DNA of 64,000 nt from Edolisoma coerulescens (GCA_013397115.1 VWZW01006868.1:186001-250000); one strand, 5' to 3'. Positions 49,921 through 63,329 are shown, numbered from the stretch's first letter. The notes: a model not told the origin generated them from the letters alone. Numbers and translations are program-made.

Positions 49921-49938
49921 TGCTGCTGCTGCTGCTGT
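49921..49938. repeat. Short (TGC/CTG)n repeat in 5' intron
   Basis: Five perfect TGC units followed by TGT lie just beyond the CpG island, about 520 bp after the presumed splice donor. The repeat is short and probably stable. Confidence 0.85.
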
Positions 49939-51156
49939 GCCTTGGCTCTAGAAATAGAAGGCCCCCAAAGGTAGCAAGGCCTTGGCTATGCTCTGTCCAG
50001 AGTCTTGGCTTCAGGTCGGGTTTGAGGTCTTATCGACTGTTCGTGTTCGCTCTGAGGAAGATTAACTCGAGTTTCATTTTGTTTGGTTTTTTTTAATATA
50101 AGTGGATATGGTGGATGGATACAGCTCTTATTTATGGCTTGGTACTGTTCAGTGTCAGTATAGGGCTGTGCAGTCGCTGTGCTTTTTCCCCTCCTTCAGA
50201 CATAACTTGTAACATGATATTGGCCGTTGTTTCCCTGGCTTTGGCAAGGAGAAAAAAAGGAGAGGAAAGGCAATTGTTTAGATGGCTCGGAAGTATCTGT
50301 ACTTCAGGATTTGGTAGAGATTCCTTGTGTCCAGAAAAAATGGAATGGCTCAGATAGGCCACTCTTGGAAAGTAATGGGAAAACTTAAAGTAAGACACTG
50401 TGTTCAGGTAAACATGCATGAAACTGTCATGGGAGGTCTCAGTGCTAACAGGTTTGAAGATGCTATTCTTCTTCCGTTCTAAATAAATATTGAGAGTGGT
50501 CAGGTCAACCTATCCAGCTGATGTGTCAATATGTGTTTGTTATTTTTAGTGCTGGTGTTTACTGTGACAAAATTGAGTCGTATTTCTTTATGGGCTTGTG
50601 TTCTGTAGCAGGTCCACCTGATCACTAATGTTTCCAGAGGACTTAGTGTAACAGAACTCTTAAAACTTGCAGGTAAAGCTTGCATGATCAAAGGCCAGTC
50701 ACTGTTCTGGTAACTTTAATTTTGTTTCCTAGATTGCGAGACAAGCAATACTTTCTTCTGCCCCTCCTTAAGTATATTTGCAGTTAACATATTTCATGTA
50801 AAAAGAAGAAATGTTAAATTCATTTCCTCTTTGTAGAGAGAGAGGAACAGGATTCTTAAAAATAAAGTATTTCACAACATTTGTTAAAGCTTGCACTTTG
50901 TCCTGCCTTGTGAATGGTGTCTGTTGATAGCAGCAGTCTGAAGAGTGCCATAACAGCCTGTATTAATGTATATATAGGCTGTCTCAGTTCATCCATAAAA
51001 TTACCAACATACCAAATTTTGCACACATTAGTAAAGAATAATCAGCATTTAAGCCTGCCTTTAATCTTGAATATTTTGGTTTAAACGCAGGTAGCTGGAT
51101 AAGTGTGATGTATTCTCATTATGAAATTATACTTTTATGATGTATTTTTTTTTCAG

Positions 51157-51190
51157 CTTGGCTCATAACCTTTACAGTTAATGATTGCAG
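51157..51190 (+). other. Possible 34-nt mini-exon with both splice sites
   Basis: A strong acceptor (TATTTTTTTTTCAG, ending at 51,156) is followed after 34 nt by TTGCAG|GTAAAT, a good donor. Joined in phase 0 to the first exon it would hit TAA at its fourth codon, so it cannot be a normal coding exon of the presumed transcript. It could be a noncoding or poison exon, or a chance pair of sites. Confidence 0.15.
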
Positions 51191-53513
51191 GTAAATATAA
51201 AGAGGGTATTGTGAGATCTATGTCCATTCTTGTTGTTTCCTGGATCTCACTGAGGCTCTTTTATCTTTCCATGAGTTTTCATCTTGAGGAAGACTAGATA
51301 AGTTGAATAGGTATTATGAAAACATATCTGACTTTCAGCCAGCTTTGGTGATGTCTGTGCTGGTGTCTCTCTGTTGAGTTGCAAGGTAAAAGATAATCCT
51401 AGTGGAAAAAGACTCCTTTGAAGTCATCCAAGAGAATACATTAATGTGGTTCTTTGGGCTATCCAGTAATAACTTGCCTCTACCCCCTGTCAAGAATTAT
51501 GTAGTGTTTACGTGAAGTTTTTGGTTGCGCTGGTCCGTAGACACTTTCTCCTGACTTCAAACCTGCGATGTTTCATTTTGTATGTGTTTGTAAACAGCAT
51601 AAGTAGCCTCAAAGTATGACCTGCAAAAGTATTCTTTGTTAGGGCAAGAGTTACGTGGGTATGTACTGCAGTACATAATAAATAGGAAACCTGAGATGTT
51701 TTATTGAATTATTTTTCAAAGAGCTGTATATTCAACTGGGATGGTTTTCAAATCCCTACTTTCACAACTGCAGTGTTTCAGCAAAATCACTAACACGAGC
51801 AAAAGCCTTTGATTTACTTTTTTGACACCAAAGGTTTTTTCGTGATGATCGAGTCATTGAGTAAATGATCAAATCTAGTAAATTTTGGGTAGTGTCAAGT
51901 CTATCGTGTGTGCTTAGTCATCCAACTCAACTATGCTATGACACATTCTGCTCTGGGAGCATCTGTGATGCTGCTGTTCCCACTGCTGCGAGCTGAAGTA
52001 GGTGCAGTGCCTGTGAGTGCACACATAAGTGCGAGTAAAGTGTAGCTAAAGGTGTTTGCAGTAGAAGTTAGTTTTGTGACATGGTATGGTTAAAAGGCAG
52101 GTGACAAATGGTGTGTGAAACTGAGAGGGTTCATACAAAGCCTGAAAATCTATCATAAGCACCTTTTGGGCTACTTTTGACTGCAAGTGTTCTAAGGTAC
52201 ATGGTAGAAATAGCTGTGACTTGTGGTTTTGCAATATCCTTTCTTGTCCCTTTACTGTCTTTACTCAAACAGAAAAATAAAGCCGAACTGAAAATTTTGG
52301 TGCTACCTAGTGCTGTAAACTGATATTAGGGATTTACTTTCAAATCCCTGCCAAAGTTTTCTATTACCGTCTTTTTTTTTTTTTTCAAGTTGGAACTCTT
52401 GGTTTTCTATATAATACAAATTTTCTGTAGACTTATTTCTGTATGGGCATAGGAGACTAAAATACTGTCTGAAGGGCAGTATTGACTATCTTGCTCTTGT
52501 GAGAGATTGAGAATAGTTTTGCAGAGGTTGAATGTGTGGTGATGTCATGGTGCCAGTTCTCACGTGTGAAGCTCTCACCATAAATGGAAAGATGAGTTTT
52601 GAAATACTTGTTTAGACTTGCGTGTGCAAATGTTGAAGGTGTTGGTTGAAAGCACTGCTAGAATAGGTTCTTGTAGTCTGCCAAACCTTGAAGTGTCAGG
52701 CAAAATTGTCCTTTGAAAGGCTTACAGATTGGGAATGTGCTCATAAATACTTAGCAAAATGCTCTCTCCAGCTCCAGACGAGTGGTGATAGTGTAGGTGG
52801 TTCTGTGGCACTGAATATCCATCCTGGGGATCTCCTGTCCTGTGTGAGGAGGGCTGTTGGTCAGCAACTTCTGTGCTGTGTCAGTCAGTGTTTAAGAGGT
52901 GGCACTGTGCTATTGGTATCCAGGAGACTCACGTGCACAACTCCCAGAAAAAACGTCACTGAGGTGTTTTTATTGACTTGAGAAGCTGAAATACATCTCA
53001 CAAAATTCAGTATATAATGAGGTGAGACAATGCCACATTATTGCTGATACAGTTCGAGTTGTGCAGTGAGTTCTTATTGTTTGGCATTTTTCTTGTTGGT
53101 TTTTTCTTTTTTCTTTTTGAAGATTAATTACACTGGATACATCACATTGTCTGTCTCAGCTTAATGTCAGAGTGGAAGTAACATTTCAATATTCTTACAC
53201 CCCATTGATTACTACCTTGAATGTTTCTCCCTTTTCAAGTATTGTTTTACAATAGCCAGCATAGCACTAGAGTATAAAAGTGAAAAATGCCATCTCTGTT
53301 AAGGTTATGTACAGCTTTGTGTTTTTAAGAAGCATTAGTTCTTCAGTTCCTGGTGGGCTTTATTTTATTAAGGGCCTGAATTCAAAATAGTGGTATTTTA
53401 AAAGCATTGAATTACCAGGTTTTGTCCTAATCTAGCTCTATTATAAGGAAAAATAATGCTCTTTTCAGAGAGTTGTTTAAAGCAGGGGGCTTTGTAAGCA
53501 AATAGCAAAGTCA

Positions 53514-53528
53514 CAGAGAGAGAGAGAG
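53514..53528. repeat. (AG)n microsatellite
   Basis: Uninterrupted AG alternation of about seven units inside the presumed intron. Confidence 0.8.
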
Positions 53529-55405
53529 GTCATTCTGCTACAGTGATATGAGCAGCCTGGCTGTCACAGCTCAAGTACAGATGTTTTCCTACCTGCCAGT
53601 GGCCTTGCTGGTGGATCATTAAGAGTGTTTTCTTGAAAACACCTTTCAGCAGATTCTGTTCAATCAATCTTGTTCCACACTCATAATGAAATACTTTCTT
53701 TCAAATGAAATTGCATATCCACTAAAGTGTATATTAACTTGAAAAGTGGGTCAATTTCTGTGAAATCATGGTTGATCTAGGGACAAATTGAGAATTTTTA
53801 GGAAAAAAAACCCTTGTTACTATCAGTATTTGTCTTGGATGTTGTGGCAGGAAAAAACTTGAATGATTTAATAAGCTCAGTATTGACTGTTTCTTACCAG
53901 ATTTGGTAAAAAGATCCACAGCAGTGCTGGTATTTTAATCTTGTTGCAACTTTAAGCTTAAGCATTTTTGCATTCCTTGGTTATATTCTGAGGTGATTTG
54001 CCCCCAGGTCTCATCTGTTTTAACAATTTTTCCCGGTTTACAGTGTCACAGCTGCATTCGAAAATGGCTGGCAAAAGGCTTGGTTTGCTCTGTGTATGTT
54101 ATTTGTCACATTGGTATAAATCCTCGAGTGTAATTCTTTGTGTTCGGTGGGGAGTTTGTATACTTTGGCTTGACTCAAGATGGGGCCTTTTTTCCTAGCA
54201 CTTGAAAGAGTTACAGATTTGTTTTGTTCTTTCGCATTGAGCACAGGATCAATAATAGTTGATAAATAGGAGCTGGTTGGGTTTTGTTGGCTTTTTTTTT
54301 TTTTTACCTAGATGTTGTGCAAGTTATGAAAGAGATATAAAACTTGGCTTTCATGTGGATGTTCTTCAAGATCAGCTTGCAGAAATAGTGAGCCAGGCAC
54401 TGGGCTTTTGCAGAGCATTGCATTGAAGTGTATCTGCCTTTTTTTCTTGAACTTCTTACATTTCTCTTGAAGGAATAGTATTTCTTGCTGTAATCCTGCT
54501 AACATTGGATCAGAAATGATGTGTCTAGATAAGGCAAAGTGTTAATTTGGTACAGTTTCACTCTGTTGCTTCATATTTGCTAAAAAAAATATGAACAGGT
54601 TAAATTTCTACTAGCAAGCATTACATCAAATATCATCTTTCTTCTCACTGCTGATTTGAATGTGTTAAAAACTAAGTTATTTTCTGGACATTCTGCTGAA
54701 AAGTTACTTTATGTTCTTTCCTGGTAAAAATCAAGTTTCGGCTGCCGGGGGATCTGGAAGTATGCAAATGTGACTTCAGTAATTGCTGAGTAAGTGTTGT
54801 AGCTGGATTCGGAACACTTACATGAAATTGTATTTTAAAACTTACATTTTTGTCAGTGCTTTTGTACGTTACCATGGGTTTTTCAACTCAGTAGTAAGTT
54901 TCAAATGGACAGGACAGGGGAACAGCTATTGTAGTCTTTTATCTATGCTTTGTTTCCTGCTGTTTGGGCAGCGTCATGAAAATGTCGCTACAGAAGTTTG
55001 CATGCTGGTCCAACTTCATGATCATCAGTGTTCTATACAGGTGTTTCACAACAAATCTCACTGTTGGACTGAAAATGCCTCATGCATTGTGAGTTTAAGA
55101 GCTTTTTGAATAATTTTTCAGGAGTATGTTTGTAGTTTTGTGCTTTCGCCTGCTCTTACACTGAAGCTGTTAGTCGTCAATGCGTACTGGTTTCAGTAGC
55201 AGGCAGTGACAGTGAGATAATTACCCCTGTTCACATCCAGCTTCCTTCTGTGTTGGTGTGAGTTCATTGACACTTTCTGCAACAAACATTTTTTAATTAT
55301 TGTTTTCTTGGAATGTCCTGTTTAAAGGAAGAGAGGTCAGACAGGGAAGAGAGTTTGTACCACATCTGTTACAGTTGAATTAAGTTTATAAATGGCAGAG
55401 TGTAG

Positions 55406-56631
55406 ATTCTCTTAGATGAAATCTGCCTCTTTGCTTTTGAAGCCCAGCCTGTAGATGCAGTAGATGCTTCTTTTGCTCTAAAGAAAGCTCCAAGTCAAGT
55501 AAATGTTCTACCTGCCAATCCTTTTCAAGATTTGGGAGTTGAGGTAAATGAGTCTGAAGGTAGCCTTAGGCCTAAGAGAGACCTGAGTAAGATCAGCTAT
55601 TTTGGTCTGCCTTTAGAAATTATGTTCTACTGTATTAAAAAGAAAGAGAGAGAAAAAGAGTCAAAAAAATCACCTAAGTGTTGAATTAAAGTTCCTTCAT
55701 CTGGAAGTAAGGGGTCTGTGAGAGGGAGATGGCTTCTGTAGAGGACAACTTGGAAGTTTTCCAAAGAGAAGAATCCTCTCAGGAATTCTGTACAACAGGT
55801 CTTGATGTTCGTAGTTCCATCAGCTGGGTGACATCTTTCTATAGTAATGTGGACACTGAGGCATCTTCAGTGATCTCTGTTGTTGTTACTCATGGAGGCA
55901 CTAGTACCAACAACACAGACGTTTCTGGTACTGTGATAAACAGTACTTCTATTTCTGGAGGAACACCCAGTCACTTGAAAGCTGCTTTTCCTTAACTGAG
56001 ACATTTTTCCGTAAAAGTTGTAGCAAAAATTTATGACACTTCTCCTAAGAGCATATGTTAACCAAGATGTGATCAGGGCATGGAGGCTTGTGCTGTTTGG
56101 TTCTTATCTGTACCATTCAGTTCTTGGGTTTTGTCTACAGAAGTCCCAGTGCAGTTTGTTCTCATGTCCATCTGTTATTGAGAGGTTGAAACACAGCGTT
56201 ACTGGACTGGTGTCTCCAGTCTGATGGAGGATTCCCGTCCAGGAAATACAGAGAAGATGGAGGAACAGCTCCTACTTCTCTTACCTTTTAAGAAATCTGT
56301 ATCTTCTGAAAGAGAGTCTGCTCACTCTCCTGGTGGTTGGACGAGGTGGAGAAAACTTTTTATTGCCAGTCCTGGGCTCACTGAAGCCGTGGTCCCTTGT
56401 GGGGTTGCAGTTCATGGACTTGATGACTTGGAGAACTAGCTGGAGGGAGATTGGTGTTGGGTAGCTGAGAGGAAAGGATCAAAAGAAGTTTGACCCTCTT
56501 CTGTGAATTGAGTTTTAGAAAGACCTCAGAAAACCAAGCAGTCCTTGTGTGCTTTTCCCCCCACCACTGAATCCTGTTACAATGTATACCATAGATCATT
56601 GTTTGGTCCAGCTTCCTGTAAAGAAGTCTAA
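55406..56631 (+). pseudogene. Decayed coding-like block, unidentified (possible retrocopy)
   Basis: Frame 2 is open from 55,406 to the TGA at 55,682-55,684 (92 codons, including QVNVLPANPFQDLGVEVNES). About 30 bp later frame 1 takes over from 55,711 and runs to 56,628 with only six internal stops (55,993, 56,059, 56,179, 56,437, 56,491, 56,509). Its first part contains VEDNLEVFQREESSQEF and, further on, THGGTSTNNTDVSGT. AT-rich DNA would normally give a stop about every 15-20 codons. Ser, Thr, Glu and Lys are frequent, suggesting a disordered nuclear-type protein. No splice sites fit, and a weakly A-rich tail lies near 56,700-56,735. I read it as an old processed pseudogene in the intron. I do not recognise the parent. 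It could instead be a retroelement remnant. Confidence 0.4.
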
Positions 56632-59600
56632 AGAATGAGATTCTAAAGTCTCTCAATGTCTCATGGTTTTGGAAGTTTTGAAAGGTAAGGCTTTTGTGAG
56701 CTCTAGAAAAAGAGGAAAGAAAAGAAAAAAGTTTAAGTGTTCTTCTATGATTCAGGAGAGAAGAAAGTAGTTATTACATTGACATTTGGTACGTTTTGTT
56801 CTTATATTTTGATTATGTACTAGAACACAGATTCCAGATAGAACAGATGTGTCTTATGGGAGAAGTTGTGTCCTCGTGACAGTAGCAAATTTCTGCTTTG
56901 GGGCTACTCTGAATAACTTCTCTTGAGCCTGATCATTGGATTACTCTATCCACTTGTCCATTCATGGAATATTTGAGTTTAAGCTTTGCTAGTAGCTTTA
57001 GTTAGTCAGCCTTAGAGTAAGGACTACAGATATTTTGAATTAGTTCTTAAGTGCTGCTTTCTGAACTTCTTTGCCCTATTGGTTGTAGTGCCATCGGTAT
57101 AAACGGTTGACTGCCCCATGCTTATGTAAGCTGCACTCATTTTTTAAGTGAAACTATTTATGGCACAGGCTGTTTAGTCTGTTCAGAAAACAAAAACTCT
57201 ACGTACTTAAGGGGAATGCATTTAGACCTGCTTAGGGCTTTCTTTTGTCTGCTTTTCTGAGTTTGGTTTGGCTTTGTGTTTTTCACCATAGTTGGTTTTA
57301 TGGGGGATGAGGGTGCTGTTTGTTTTGTTTTCCCATCAAGTGTATGGTGTACTTAGACTTGTAGGGCAAGTTATTTCTGTGTGTTGTAGAATTTGTGAAT
57401 TATGTAAGCACGTTACATAATCATAAATAACCTTAATTTTTATTAAACTATAATAAATGTCAAGCAAGGAGAAAAACTTGATGTTTGGGATTATTTGTTC
57501 AGGACTAGTAATGATCCCGTATTCTGTGCTATGAGCATCATAGTTGTTTGGTTAGCTGATAGTGTGTACAGAGTGACAGAATGCTACTAGAAGACTATCA
57601 GTAGACAAATACTCTACCAAAAAATTGGATTTTTTTAAGTATTCAGAAAGTATTGTGGTGATGATTTGAATAATGCATTCTTAAAAAGCAGTTAAACAGC
57701 TGTATAGCATTTGTATAAGCAGTATTTAATTTAGGTTCCTTTAATGGTTAATGATTTTACTAGCTATGAAAAAAGACTGCTTAAACATTAAATGAGTTTA
57801 CTAAGGTGCAAACCTCAAGGTTGAATTATAATAGGTTTTTATTACACATATATTCAAGTATATCAAATTTGTATTAGTTTTATGAAATACTCAAAGATGA
57901 GTAACTTTTGAGTATATTACTGTGATTGTAAGTCTTTCTGCAGAATAACTTTTCAGGAGGGATCTGTGAGGATTGCAAACTTGTCTTTAGATGTGTGTTT
58001 TAATTCTTACATGACACTGGATTAAACTCATATCAGTTCTATGTTCTATCTCAAAATACTAACATTTTTCAATCACAATATTAGTATAGTTTTGTATAGT
58101 TTGCCCTGTTTTTTGGATTATTTTCTCTGTTCTGTGATTTGTATTTGCTAATCCCTAAAATTCATAACTAATCTGGTTTGATGGCATTGTTTTTCCTGTG
58201 GTCAAGGCTAACAATTTTTCCCAATTCTTCCAAATAAAAAGAAGATGAAGATTCAGGAAGGAAGGTTTTCAGGAAGTTGAGAACAATCAACACTTCTCCA
58301 AGGTTTAGGTTTCTGGCTTGCTTGAATATGGATATCTGGATTTCACAGGGATGCTGATTGTTCTCTCATTTAACCTGGAAAATAAACCTTCTAGAAATGT
58401 TACAAGTTTTACTTCAGTGTCTAAATCACTGGGTGAAGTGTGACCAACCAGATAGTTCAACCAGAACTGTTGGTTGCAGTGTTCCTTGCAACTGTGAGGT
58501 TCCTGTGAGTAACAGGAAATCTGCTAAATGAAATCAAAGAGTTTAGACTTGGACTGTGACTTGGACAACTTTCTTAATGGAGAAGTCTGATTTCTAATAA
58601 GTTTTTCTGCCTTACCTGAAGGGAGAGTCTGCTCTGAGATGTTTGTGGTCAGATCCCATCCTGACGCTTTGGTCTAACACTTCTCTCTCTCTCTCTCTCA
58701 CTCTGGGTGCCTACTTCTGTCTCAGAGTTTTGTGTCTGTCTATGACACAAGGTGTTGTGGGGTTTTGAGGTGAATCAGAGAGCTGATCCAGTTTGGGTGA
58801 GTATTTAGTGTTTGTAAATCAAAGTTTAGCTTCAGTAATGTCCATGTCACCATTTGGTCTCTAGATTTGTGGTGGTGTGTTGGGAGGAGCAAGCATTCAA
58901 TGGAAAGGAGAAGCAAATTCTTTCTTCAGAATTATTGTGTTTTTACTGGTTTAAAGTGATTATGAAACAGTCAGATGAGACTTCCTTTGGGATAATTTCT
59001 CTTGTGGAAGCACCCAGAGTGTGTGCTACCGCAGAGCATTTTGTGATGATAAATATTTCCCTAGACAAAGATTTCTCCCCGCCGACTTAATTCCTGGAGT
59101 TAAAGGGTTTTTGTGCCTAATACTCACTTGTTTCAATTTTTTAATGTTTTTTCAGAGTTCAACAGCAATATCAAAACCACCTCTCTTTTGCTGGGATTGT
59201 TGTTTCCTTGGTGTATTCAGTCGTGACACTGTATGCTGGACAAAAAAATGAGTGGCTTTGGATGTTCAGTATTGCTTTTCCCGTGTAACTGTGTATTTCT
59301 GTGTCTCTGCATAGAAGGGAATTAGGTTGCAGCCCTATGTTCCCAGTTAAAGTTTGTAAGAAGCTTGGTATTTGAGTATAATATGTTTGTAAGTTTTGGT
59401 GTGTTTTTTTTCCTTCTGTTAATTGTTTTGCATTTTTGATGTTTAAGAATTTATTTTCTTTTTTTTTTTTTCCTGGAAGTAACATTCAATAGCATCTTAT
59501 TCAGCAGTTCCTAATATTCCAGAATTCACTGCTAAGTTGTCTTTCTACTGACTCCCAGACCAGACTATGCTATGTTTATTACATAGTCTTCATTAGAGAG

Positions 59601-62600
59601 ATGGTTTTTTTGTGCTATTGATTTTAAAACTGATTTTAAAATGTAAAATACATTTAAAAATTTATTCAGTTCAGTTTTATTTAGGTAAAAGCCAGTTGTA
59701 TGAAAAAATTTGTAAATTAGGAACATGTACTTTTGATTTCTAGTAATGAAATTTCCTTTAAATATTTGGTCCTTATTTGAAAATAATAATTTGAATTTTA
59801 GAAGTTGCTTTTTGCAATAAATAATGCAGGTTGAGAATTTTTAATAAAATTTATGCATGCTTATTACAATTATTTCATGATGTTATTATTGAAAGTTTAC
59901 ATAGTGAATAATAAGTACAAAGTCAGTACTACAGTGTTTGAACCTGTGGCTTAATGGTGCGCCTGTTTGGGGATTTTTTATGTGTAGTTTCTATTTATTC
60001 TGGACTTGATTCAGTTGAATTGAGCATGTATAACTACAGAAAGAATGTCTTTACTCTTACACATACTTGGAAATGTGTTATTATAAAGGCAGTTTCTCAT
60101 TAGGTTGTTTTGTCTGTGGACTGTGTGCAGTTCATTACCTTTTCAAATATGTAGAAAGTTGCTCTTCTCATCAGAGTAAATGGTTGGGTGTGGAAATCTG
60201 ACAAATTAAGTAATAGAGATTAGGTATTTGAGGAAGTATGTACAGAGTTGAATGTGTATTTTCTTCTGCAAATGTGAAATTTACTTTTAATCCATTTGAA
60301 AATTAGACAAAATATGAAATAAGATATTTGAATTAAGAGTAACTCCATAGGTTAAACTGTGTAGACAGTGATGGAGATTTAGTGGGTATTGAGTTTCCAA
60401 GGTCTTGTGTATTCCCTGACTGGAGCCCAGTGACCCTTCTTGGCAGAAGTTGGCTAAAACAGAGAATCAGTAGGGTTGGAGGAGATGGTGCTACAATGTA
60501 AATCTGGTAACTGGGGGTTCTTTTGATTGTGGTTCTCAGGTAAATATTGTTTTAAAAAAAAGATTCCATTGTTTTTCAGCCAAGAAAAACACCAAACTTT
60601 AAACAGTACTGAGTTTGGTTCACCATAGTGGAAAACTGGTAGTGTAAAATAGTTGTGAAAATAAGCATCACTTATTTTTGTGTTGTCCGGGGTTTTTTAA
60701 AACATGAATTAGCTTTGTTTTTTTAAAGCTTATGCTGAATCAAAGGGCAGGCTTCTCAGAGGTATCCTAATTACTCAATTTGCATATTTCTCCAGAAGTT
60801 GGAAGGAACAGAGAATCTGCATATGATTTATAGTCAAACTTAACAGGTCTGTTACGGTATTGCTCAGCGCATCTGGCCATTCATGTGCTGAATGTGTAGC
60901 ATTGCTTTTCATCCTGTAGGGGAGGAATGACACAGAACAAAATAGAATAAGGCTTGTGCTTCAGCAGCACTAAAAATGTCAAAGGTTTTCACCTCCTTCC
61001 TTCTCCTTTAAAAGCAGAGAACCCAAAGCTTACACTTGAGTCTGGGTTGTGTAAATGCTTAGAGCTGAGTTTGTTGTAATGTTGTGAGAATTCTGAAGGA
61101 GTCATTGGGCTGTTTGGTGAAGCACAGGATGTGACTACTTGTGGTATGATTTTGGAATCAGGGCATCAGATTACAGTGTTATTTTAATATATTTTTGCTT
61201 TCAAGTTGTTTGGGTTTTTTTTAAATTCAGAAATGTACAAATATCTCACTTTGTGCTCCTTTGTCCAGGGCAGGCACTGTCTGTCACTTACTGGCCTCAG
61301 GGGAATACTCGGGTGACAGTTGTGCTTGGCTGGCCAGGGGGAGACAGCAAGTTATTTTAAGCTTTAGATTTTTCTACTGTCTAACCTCTTGTTGTATATA
61401 AGAATACATTCGATTTGTGGGAAGATATGACCTTGATTTTTTCCTTATTTTTTCCCTCTGCGTTTTCAGTAAACGATGCCCTTCTAAGACTCAAGGGAGT
61501 TAAACAAAAAGACTGGTTTGAAAAGGTTGAAATTCTTAGTTACTAAATGAAGAGCTGGGCATGCTCCACATTGTTTCTTTCTACAAAACATATGGAGACT
61601 GCCACTTCTCAACAGTAAAGAAATTAGGAGATGGGTTAAAGAACTAAATACCACATCTCTTCCTTTGCTGCAGTATCTAAGCAAAGGAAACCACCGTGAC
61701 GTATCAGGTGAAAGAAAGGCTTTCACATTCTTGTAGTGCATCTGAGACACTCAGATTGTTGGGTGGGTGTCAGTTCCAGTCTTCTGCTCTGATGGAGGTG
61801 AAGAGCCCTGAGCGCAGCACAAATACCAGAGCAAGCTCAGTGTAGTGTAGAGAATGTTTCAACAGTTCTTTTGCTACTGCTGTACTGAGTTACCCACAAA
61901 ACTCCATAAATCCTAAAAGAGAGAGGTCTGTTAAAGCAAAGGACATGGATTTTGGAGGCTGTACCTATCTTGAGCTGCTGGACAGCATCCTTTTGTTTTT
62001 GAGAAGTGAAATAATCCAAACCTCTTTAAGAGTAGAAAGAGTTAGTAACTATTTTAGGTTGAAGCTGCCTTTGAGCCCTAGTGGTTTTTTCTTCTTCTAA
62101 AGCAGGATTATGAGGATAGCTTCCTAAAAGGGAAATGAAATCAGTGCAGTTTATCCTACCAACCTTAATGGAGTACAGTAAGGCAGATCAGTGTGGAAAT
62201 TATTTGGCTTTAGAGAGATGCTGATTGCTTAAAGTGTTTAACATGCATGTGTAACTTACATTTGGAAGGATATTTGTCATGTAGAATAAAAATAAGGTAT
62301 TGTAAAAAGCTGAAATTGTGAATAGGGACTGTGAAATGCTTTGAAAAGTCAAATACTGCTTATTCCTGAAAATTTCAGAAAGTGTGCATCATTCATTTTG
62401 TCTCATATGCAGATTTATACCATTTTTTTCTGTATCTGTACCTGATGAAGGTGACATTTACTTGTAACTTCACCATTAGCCAGCCATGCAGTGTCAGCTT
62501 TGGAAAGACTGCCCAGTAGTCAAGGACCTCTTTCCCTCTACTTTATATTCTACAAGGCTGATTCTATAAAGCCACAGGGTTGTTTAACATGTTCTTGGTA

Positions 62601-63329
62601 TAGCTTGCAGTCACAGGCTCTGTGAAAGAGGCATCCAGCTCCATCATCACAAAATTGGTCTTTTTATGCTCAGCTGTATGTAAAAGTTACTCATGCTCCA
62701 GCCAGGAATTGCGTTAATCTCATCACTTGGATTTGAAATTTTCTGGCCTGGTGTCAGACCAACAAAAATAAACAAATGTTATGACTGATGACATGAATGC
62801 TGCCAACCTGCCTTTGCAGACAGTGTCGTTGAGTTGAGTAACTTAAGGTGTCCAGACTGCAAACACAGCTTTGGTTAACCTACCAAAGTCATGGCTTAAA
62901 ACCTTGGAGAGGGAGCTAAAGTGTGGTTTTTAGGAGGAGTTTGTGCTGTTACATAGGTACAGCTGACCTACGAGTGATTATAATTTGTTAACCTTCCAAT
63001 TTAAATCTAGAAAAATAAGGAAGTTAGGAAAAATGTTAGAAAAAAATCAATTTAAAATTGTGTCCTCTGCCCAGAGTGCACTGAAGAGCATGAAAATTAT
63101 ATGACAATATGAAGACTGCTGCATTATTAGAATAGAATATTCATTAGCTATAAGTTGTTTTTTCAAATGTACAAACTTTGAATACTACATTGAGTTGGCA
63201 ACAGAAGAATTTACTGAGTAGCTATTAAATTTTTAATTTAGGAAAAGCAATAAATACAAGAAATATAAATAATTAATAAAAATATATTGACAAACATATA
63301 TACATACACACACAAAATATAAGTCTAGT
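56632..63329 (+). other. Presumed intron 1, later part
   Basis: T-rich intronic DNA with no assignable exon. A promising acceptor lies at about 61,470 (CCCTCTGCGTTTTCAG). The text after it is briefly open in one phase (61,472-61,545), but it meets a stop immediately in the phase required by the first exon and has no good donor. A poly(T) run lies at about 59,459-59,471. The stretch 59,600-59,900 is very AT-rich. Confidence 0.5.
58682..58700. repeat. (CT)n microsatellite
   Basis: About nine CT units in a pyrimidine-rich stretch of the presumed intron. Confidence 0.85.

Larger units (their letters stand above)
49400..55405 (+). other. Presumed intron 1, first part
   Basis: From the GTGAGG donor the sequence becomes T- and G-rich on the + strand, typical of a transcribed vertebrate intron. 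No exon with matching phase, open frame and both splice sites is convincing. Long T-runs occur near 52,372-52,386 and 54,292-54,305. Open frames such as 52,688-52,981 + and 54,783-55,109 + have no recognised domain. Confidence 0.55.

Noticed and set aside
60455..60500. Faint resemblance to a CR1 antisense 3' end (GAATCAG then GGGTTGGAGGAG)
   Set aside because: Only a few short words match and the adjoining CR1 blocks are missing, so it is likely chance.
61472..61545. Possible exon after a strong polypyrimidine tract (about 24 open codons)
   Set aside because: The phase needed after the first exon gives TAA at once, and no acceptable donor precedes the stop in the open phase.
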